A stretch of 64,000 nt of DNA. Source: Adenophora triphylla var. japonica (taxonomy: Eukaryota > Streptophyta > Magnoliopsida > Asterales > Campanulaceae). The DNA lies in assembly GCA_022495995.1 (NCBI GenBank), contig JAFEMH010007425.1, positions 26,443 through 90,442 of the forward strand, in the 5' to 3' direction. How positions within the stretch are numbered: position 1 is the stretch's first letter; each line of letters opens with the position of its first letter. This document shows positions 57,633 through 64,000 of the stretch, piece by piece. A program made the position numbers and the translations under genes. The notes below the pieces were generated by a model. That model saw nothing but the letters and a program-made list of their open reading frames with translations. It was not told the origin of the DNA and searched no databases.

Positions 57633-58742
57633 ATGGCCAGCTCAGAGGAGAACAGTGGGGGACGTACGATTCCGTACCCCGAGAATCCGCAGAATGCCGA
57701 ACAGTGGAATCAGATGTTGGAACAGATGAGGCAATACCAAAAGTCTCAGATCAGTCAGTTATTGGAAAGTGTTAGAAGCCATGGAATAGCAATTACACAC
57801 AACCCTAAAGGGACCTTTACGGTTGATGCGGAGGATGATGCTAATTCTCTTCTTAGTCATGCCAGCTACCGTCGGATGCCCCGCTCCTTTTCGTGTGGAA
57901 CTACTAATGGGCTAAGCATTCCCCGGCCTATGACTCGGCCTTTCTCTTAGCCCCAAAAGCTTTGTACTCCTCAGTAGTCTGATCTAGGTCAACCTGCCCC
58001 GGTGCCTCTCAGGTTTCACCACTGGGTTTGAATCAGTTTGCTTTCGCCCCACAGCTTGGAATGGGTCAGTTTACTACTTCACAACCTCAATCTGGTTCGG
58101 GTCATCATCTTGGAATGGGTCAGTTCACAACTTCTCAAGCCCAGCAGTTTGACATGGCCCCGCAAGCCATTTTGGGTCAGTTCGCTTCTCAGGCTCCATG
58201 GTTCGGAGGGGGTCATCTTGCTTCCGTCAATTCTCAAGGCCCACTTGCCCCTGTGATATTGCAAGCTCACATGGCCACCAGGCTTTTATCACCACTTCAT
58301 CAAGCTCACCGTATTCACAACATCCTCTAAGCTCTACCCTACCCCTCCTGTCGTGAATTCCGACAAGGCCAAATGCTCCTCATACAATTCTTCACCCGGC
58401 TGTTATGCAAGCTGCTTCTGCTCATCAAGTACAATATACACATTACTCTTCTAGTCACGTTCCTCAGTGTGGTCAAGACACGTTCAGTCCTACTTTTATG
58501 GTGCCTCAAACCTCATATCTTCAACATCCTTTTGGATCTGCACTCACTACTCCCTTGTATCCAGCCATTACGAGCCATAAATCCTCATCTTCGGTAGCTG
58601 CCAGACCTTATGAGGCCCCTTATAAGTCTCACCACCCCCGATCCTTTAGTCCATATTCTTATGCTTCAAGTTTGAGTTATGAGGAGGGTTACGGTCACGC
58701 TTTGAATGCTCAGACTGTTATTCCTCCCACCAGGGTACTTCC
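57633..58742 (+). pseudogene. gag: gag of element F, N-terminal part
   Basis: ATG 57633 (MASSEENSGGRTIPYPENPQ) opens a frame to a TAG at 57948. A helix (EQMRQYQKSQISQLLESVRS) and the segment SHGIAITHNPKGTFTVDAED correspond to the N-terminal gag of element D. Frame changes follow; a Gln/Gly/Phe-rich part repeats LGMGQFTTSQ twice (58058-58140). The frame 58405-58740 (SSSHVPQCGQDTFSPTF, PYEAPYKSHHPRSFSPYSYA) meets the solo LTR G at 58743. No capsid core like that of element D (KMEFDGTACPKTHVD) is present here or after G, so part of gag was deleted. Confidence 0.75.
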
Positions 58743-61222
58743 TGTGGGCACCCGACCCGGAACCTAACACGTGTCCCGAGCCTTAGAGCCCAAACTACAC
58801 AATACCACCTGAAATTTTTCAAAACATTTGGACTTAGATTGAAAAGAACTAACTCTAGACTTAACATTCAAACTCTAACTTGGGACGTCTCCACTTGGAG
58901 GAAAAGGGGTTAAATAATTAACAAACTTCAAGCCACTTATTTACAAACCTTTACAAAAGTCCCATCTACAACTATTTTAAAACAACTACTTACTTGGTTT
59001 CCATATTTACAAAAGTTTAAGTCATAACTTACAAATTTACATAACTTGTTTCATTAACAACTCCAAACAAGGAGTATCAACCAAAATACAAACCATCTAA
59101 CCATAGACATACCCGACAACCCAAAATACCCGCACAAACTCCGTACCGCCCTTACTGGCCTGGTCCGCCTATCTCAGTCCGATCTAAAACATTAAGGGGA
59201 GAAGGGAGAGAATAAATCTCAATAAGCTATTATGAATGCATCAATATGCCAATTAAATGCAACACATATAAGGTGCATACAATCACGTTGGAAAAGCCGT
59301 AAACACATTCCGTTACCTTTGTTTACTTTTTCCCGTCTGACCAATAAGTCGTACAATATTGGAGGATACCATTACACCACAACCAATAACATATAACGGA
59401 GAGAGCTATTATAATAACTCCTCTCTTGTGAACTGCTTAGGCATATTCACATCTTATAAGACCCGTTTTTCAGGGAACCATATAAGATAGTAGCAACTCT
59501 GTAAGGCTTTTGGCTCAATACAGATGCTATAACCCCAATCTGTGGCCACGGAAGGGGACAGTCACAGGTATAACGTAATCCGATCACATTTGGTCACACT
59601 TTTCATAATTGATCGTATTCCGTTATACCCCTAAACATCAGCTGATTAACAACAATTCAAGCACATATCAGTTACTTGAAAGAAAATTCACCAAAGAGAT
59701 GGGAATATATCAACATGGTAAACCAATACTCATGTTCAATCCATACTAAAGTGCAACATTTATTTCATGCACTATGTACAATAATGCCAATGCATATGAA
59801 CTCAAATGAAGTAAGAAAGTATCATAAACTATTCCTACATAGTCACTATGCAATACTATATGACCTCTATGAAGGTCCAAGTTCCAATTACCAAGTTGAA
59901 GTTACTTTGGCTAAGGAATAATTCAATGTGACGAAGCAATTTCATGACCATATTTCAAGTACTTCCCTTATTCCGTTTTGATCAACTAAGGTATCATTGG
60001 GCAGCTAAAATGTTCTACTTTAATCTAAGTTAAAGAGTGTTCAATTTGGTTCTTGTTTGAGTTGGTTTCCAAGTCTTTAAAGTTGCTGCATAATTTTCAG
60101 TGCAGGGCACGACTCGTGCCATATGGCACGACTCGTGCCTTTTTCCCCCAATCTACTCAGAACGACTTAGACCCTTTTCCACGACTCGTGGCCACGACTG
60201 GCCAAAGGGCACGACTCGTGCCCCTTGGCACGACTCGTGCCACGGCTGAAATCAGGTACCAGAATCAGAACATCAGCAGTAACAAGAAACAACCAAATTG
60301 TACTCATTTACTCTGTTTTCCAGGAGTCCAAAACAGGGCTATAAGGTACCAAAAACATGTCTAACTCATTTCCCAAGCCATTCTAACATCATCTCCATAA
60401 ATTTAGAACCAAATTTAAACTAATTTAGCCATGCAACCACTACTATCAATTTATTAACACCCAACTTGCTCTATACCATGCTTCTTTCCATTTTAACACT
60501 TCATTATACCCATAATAAATTCAACCCTTACCAAAAACCCTTTTTAAACCAACTATCATAGTTAAAAGTCCAAATTTCAATTTCTTTCAACATCACCATC
60601 ACTATCATCTCAATATGAACAATTTATTGAAGAAAGCATAATAACTTACTTGATTGATGAAAAATGAAATATTTATTTGAGTAGCTTAAAATGATCCCCT
60701 CTCCACCAGGAACCCGAATCCGCCCTTGGTTTCTAAAATGGAGAAGTAATGAAGTTGCTAGAATTTTTCTAATGTAGAACTAGGGTTTGGTGTTTTCTTT
60801 CCATGGATGAACTTAGAGAGGAAGGAAGTACTGATGTCTTTTATCAAATGAGGTTTTCTTTTTAATTTTCCATGGATAATTACAATTTGTTACAAGAAAG
60901 CTCCTCAATTAAATAATGACCCAACTAACAATAACCTCAACTATTCAACTTGGCAACTAAGCACCTCACTACTTATAACATTTTATTAAAATTCTAAATA
61001 TTATAATATCATTATCCTCTTTAGACTTTATTCCTTTTAGGCCCTTGATCAATAATTTTAATTCAATTCTATCCTACTTCACATAAGTTAGTTAAAAGCA
61101 TTTTTAAGCACATAACTTAACATATAACATAAAAGACACAAAATGAAATATTTCCCGAACTCCACGTGCTCAACGAGTAATTAAATAGTGCCTAATATCG
61201 GAAGGTGTTAAGTCACACTTCC
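58738..61222 (-). mobile_element. Solo LTR G, relative of the element E LTR
   Basis: 2475 bp (58743-61217), starting TGTGGGCACCCGACCCGG and ending GTTAAGTCACA. It is flanked by the exact duplication CTTCC (58738-58742, 61218-61222). It aligns in order with the LTR of element E (for example CCCGTCTGA.CAATAAGTCG, CATAAGATGGG-type blocks, GTTATACCCCTAAACATCAG), with many substitutions and a net length about 570 bp shorter. A target duplication around a single LTR shows that the interior was lost by LTR-LTR recombination. It carries its own palindrome cluster. Frames 59676-59921 and 60053-60364 are not recognisable proteins. Confidence 0.92.
60106..60241. repeat. GGCACGACTCGTGCC palindrome cluster in solo LTR G
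   Basis: GGCACGACTCGTGCC occurs at 60106-60120, 60125-60139, 60208-60222 and 60227-60241, with a variant CCACGACTCGTGG at 60179-60191. The first two copies are separated by ATAT, as in the element E LTR; the last two by CCTT. All are perfect apart from the central base. It lies at the same place in the LTR as the GGGACGACTCGTCCC cluster of element E. Confidence 0.92.
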
Positions 61223-62566
61223 TCTATTGTGGTTTCATTTGCTAATGCCAATCTTGTGGGTCATGCGATCTAGTGTTCCTATTGACTCGTTTGAAGGAAT
61301 ATTGGTAGAACCCAATTAAGAAAAATACAAGAAAAGCATAGCAACGAGAGTATCGACAATCGCTCGACTCGAGCCATCTCACCATACCAATCTCGCGTAT
61401 CTGACACAAAGGAGTTTTACACAAAGTCAAATCTCGATGCTTACATCGATGGTTACATCAAAAGGGTTCGTGCACGGAAGCACTGCGGGTGCGAACATGT
61501 CTCACCGCTATAAACCTTACCCTTCCAACACGGCTACGTAACATCCAGCAAAGGAAAGAAGGCATTGTGTACAATTGACGGCATCCAAAAGGAACCAAGA
61601 AATAGTGGTCCTCTAAGGCAGCGAAAACATTTTGATGATTTTGAGATACCCATGGGCTTAATTTTCAAGGCTTTAGTAAAGCAAGGCCTTCTGGAGCCTC
61701 TCACGCACTACCATCCAAGGAGCTCAAATGCACCCCTTGATATGAGTAAGCATTGCACCTTCCATAGTCATTATGGCCACACAACCAATAATTGCACAGC
61801 CTTGAAGAGAGCGGTTCAAGGGTTAATTGAAGCGGGCAAGCTTGAGTGCCCCAATGGACCAAAACCGGCAAACTCTGTACAGAATGGTGACCAAGTCAAT
61901 GACCAAGGCTCGAATCAAAGAGCACTATGAGTTTATTTCCCCCTAAGGGAGAAACTACATCCTGAGGATTTGGGTGTGCCCTTAAGCAAAGTTTTAAATG
62001 GCTTGGTAAAGCAGGGTCTCCTCGAACCCATGAAAAACTATAAGCCCAAGGACCCCAACATCCCTTTGGACACCACTAAGCACCGTGCTTTCCACCAGTA
62101 TCACGGTCATACAATCGACAACTGTATAGCTTTAAGAAAGGCAATTCGGGGGTTAATTAAGGAGGGTAAACTCGAGCGCCTCAATGATCTCAACTCTGCC
62201 AATGATCATTTCCCAAATAACACGAGTGTAAAAATGATTGAGTTTTATGATTCAAGCTCTGTGAATTCAATAGACTTTGACATTTCCCTTAGCAAACTAG
62301 ATGATTTAGTCGCAACAAATGTTGAGAATGGATGGTTTGACTGCAACAAGCATGTGACCGTGGCAAAGCCGGATTTGGTGAAATTCTTAGAACTCCCACC
62401 CTCCGATAAGTTCACAACTGATGCCAAGGGGAAATGGGACGATGATAATCTGAAGGAAGATAAGGCGGTCGTCAGGGCCGGTAAGCAAGGAATTCCTGAA
62501 GTCACTCAAGGCGAGCATAATCATCATAGCTTCATGAGGAATTTGCTTCCAATCTTTGAAGGGTAG
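61223..62566 (+). pseudogene. gag: gag of element F, duplicated zinc-binding module
   Basis: After the solo LTR, about 340 bp of broken sequence leads to two tandem copies of the gag nucleocapsid region. Copy 1 (about 61655-61860): LIFKALVKQGLLEPLTHYHP, then CTFHSHYGHTTNNC. Copy 2 (61970-62190): LSKVLNGLVKQGLLEPMKNY, then RAFHQYHGHTIDNC, where the first Cys is Arg. Element D has one copy (YCQYHQYPGHVTNDC). Copy 2 runs on into KMIEFYDSSSVNSIDFD and a stop at 62566. A TGA at 61928 separates the copies. Gag binds RNA through this module. Confidence 0.8.
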
Positions 62567-64000
62567 AGGCGTGGTCCAACAACAAAGAATAGCTAGACCA
62601 GTCTACCCATCCTTAAATTAAATTAAAATGTTAAAAGAAATCTTTTGGTCAACATTCGTAGGTTCTAGTACTTTATTCGTTCAATCAAGTCCTCCTCGGA
62701 CATTGTAGTTAATCTTAAATTTTCTATAAAAGGGTCTTTTTTCTTTTCTTGCTAGACTTTAGACATTATTTGCAAACTTACATTACATCTAATGAAATGG
62801 TTGTATCCTAAATGATCACTTGCATTGCTCAACCAATAATCTCTCAAAATAATTAACGTTCTGATTAATTGGTGTGAGAAAGTCAGACTAATGCCCTCCC
62901 TATACACTTTCCTTACCCCACAAAGGCTTCCATCAAGCCATACACTTTCCAAATCATGTTCCCACCATCACCTTGACCAAGTCAATGACGGCGGTAACGT
63001 CAAGGAATAGCAAAAGATCATTCAGCATTAAAAGATCGACCTCCTGACGACAACAACATAAGGGCTTGCCTTTGCCCTCATGTGCATCAAGAAAGTTCAA
63101 GCAGGGGATTGCCTTCGTCCTCAAATGCTTCAAAAAAAAGGGTTCAAGCAAGAACTTTTCAAAAAAAAAAAGTGAAGCCAAGGACCCATCACCGCCGATC
63201 GGAAACTTGACAGATGGGAAAAATTAAAGCTCGAAGAAAGGAAGTTGTCGACAACAAGGGATCAATTAAGGCAAAGGCAAAAGCATATCATAAGCCCTTA
63301 AGCTGTATTCAAATTCTTTCTCCCCCGATGAAAGACGATGATGAAGAAGTAATAGAATCATGGAAGTAGCCATCAAAAATGATTTGTTAAGGAATCATCT
63401 CAAGGCCCGTGCCTCATCATCAAACCTTCCTATCCGAGCCTTTTTCACCAAAGGGACCACAAATATTCATACCCTTTCCCAAAGCCGAACACAATTCAAG
63501 CCCAAACTACGGTGACCTGAGCTCCTCACAATGAGAGGAACGTAGGCAACCAGAAATGGTCCGATCATAAACACATACAAATCCCAGAAAATTCGGTCAC
63601 ATCAATGGCCTCTCCTATACACAAACTTTCTTCACAATTCGCCAACTTTGATTCTTGATATCGGTTGACTTTCTCCTCATGATTAATCAAAATATTTGTT
63701 CATATCGAGATTAGGGGTTGAATAACCCGAACATTAATATAGGGTTTAAGAAATCTTGTGATCATTTTTGAATAAAACATGTTTTCAAATGTCTTGACAA
63801 GTCTTCTTTTTCTACATTATAGGAAAATAGAGCTAAAACCGATTGTCTGTCGCCAGAGGCTTCCATACACTTTTACGAACCTTTCTACACTTATGCTTCT
63901 CTCAAAAGAGTCAAACCCAAAGCGAGTTATTTTGTGCCTTCATCAAATGAGGCCATCAAGTAACATAAATTGAGGATTTGTCCCCACTTTTTAAAAATAT
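62567..64000 (+). other. 3' non-coding region of element F
   Basis: No pol domain and no frame above about 75 codons. Near 63514-63555, GACCTGAGCTCCTCACAATG followed by AGGAACGTAGGCAACC matches a phrase commonly seen near the 3' end of Tat/Ogre elements (from memory), suggesting that the 3' LTR is not far beyond the window. CAAGCAGGGGATTGCCTTCG and CATAAGGGCTTGCCTTTGCC (63050-63120) are loosely repeated. Confidence 0.5.

Larger units (their letters stand above)
55470..64000 (+). mobile_element. Tat/Ogre-type gag-only element F, runs off the window
   Basis: Components: 5' LTR about 55480-56228, primer site TGGCGACTCCGCTGGGGA at 56230-56247 (tRNA-Arg type of Tat/Ogre elements, from memory), leader 56248-57632, gag in two parts (57633-58742, 61223-62566) and a long non-coding tail to the window end. 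LTR phrases such as AAAATGGCGTGGCGACTCC and ACGAGGCATTTCGGGTGAAC match the element D LTR on its sense strand, so D and F are related families. No protease, RT or integrase is seen. The 3' LTR must lie beyond 64000. It abuts the truncated RNase H of element I, into which it probably inserted. Confidence 0.78.

Overview
The window looks like heterochromatin-like or intergenic DNA of a flowering plant, probably a eudicot. The evidence is the set of plant-specific transposon lineages (Tat/Ogre-Retand, Athila, chromovirus and Tekay-type Ty3/gypsy elements, a DD39D mariner, a hAT-like element and a PIF/Harbinger-like MITE), primer-binding sites matching plant tRNA ends, and one plant-type proline-rich membrane protein gene. 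Base composition is AT-rich and nearly every long reading frame is a broken transposon gene. No intact autonomous element is present, and I see no rRNA gene, tRNA gene or CRISPR array.

Layout, left to right. (1) 1-222: end of a small LTR element on the minus strand. (2) 223-4831: RNase H-integrase end of a plus-strand gypsy element (A) and its 3' LTR, which is split by a hAT-like element (B, 2398-4655, 8-bp target duplication). (3) 4832-30330: a chromovirus (C, plus strand) inserted in that LTR. C is interrupted in RNase H by D (7858-27366, minus strand, gag-only Tat-type), and D is interrupted in gag by E (14371-23343, minus strand, 3-kb LTRs with an almost empty interior). The 3' LTR of C also carries a MITE (29051-30082) with a TAA-repeat core. 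Exact or near-exact 5-bp target duplications bracket C, D and E, giving a four-level nest. (4) 30496-32383: a degenerate mariner cut off by the LTR of H. (5) 32384-45923: H, a plus-strand Tekay/Del-like element truncated in RT, holding an Athila-type element (33854-43056, minus strand) with gag-protease and an ORF-1 gene but no RT or integrase. (6) 45924-46141: a small solo LTR. (7) 46142-48005: the only gene-like island, a proline-rich membrane protein gene on the minus strand. (8) 48006-55468: I, a minus-strand Tat/Retand-type element with RNase H-integrase, a tandem array of hairpins and an antisense, intron-containing ORF. (9) about 55480-64000: F, a plus-strand Tat-type gag-only element, interrupted by G, a solo LTR related to E (58743-61217, 5-bp target duplication).

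The most unusual signal is not a gene. At least six elements here carry clusters of short, CpG-containing perfect or near-perfect palindromes with an element-specific sequence. In the related LTRs of E and G, both arms of the palindrome changed together while the palindrome-ATAT-palindrome arrangement was kept. In element I, an array of about 18 units has hairpin stems that differ by paired substitutions. Both patterns suggest that the fold, rather than the sequence, has been maintained.
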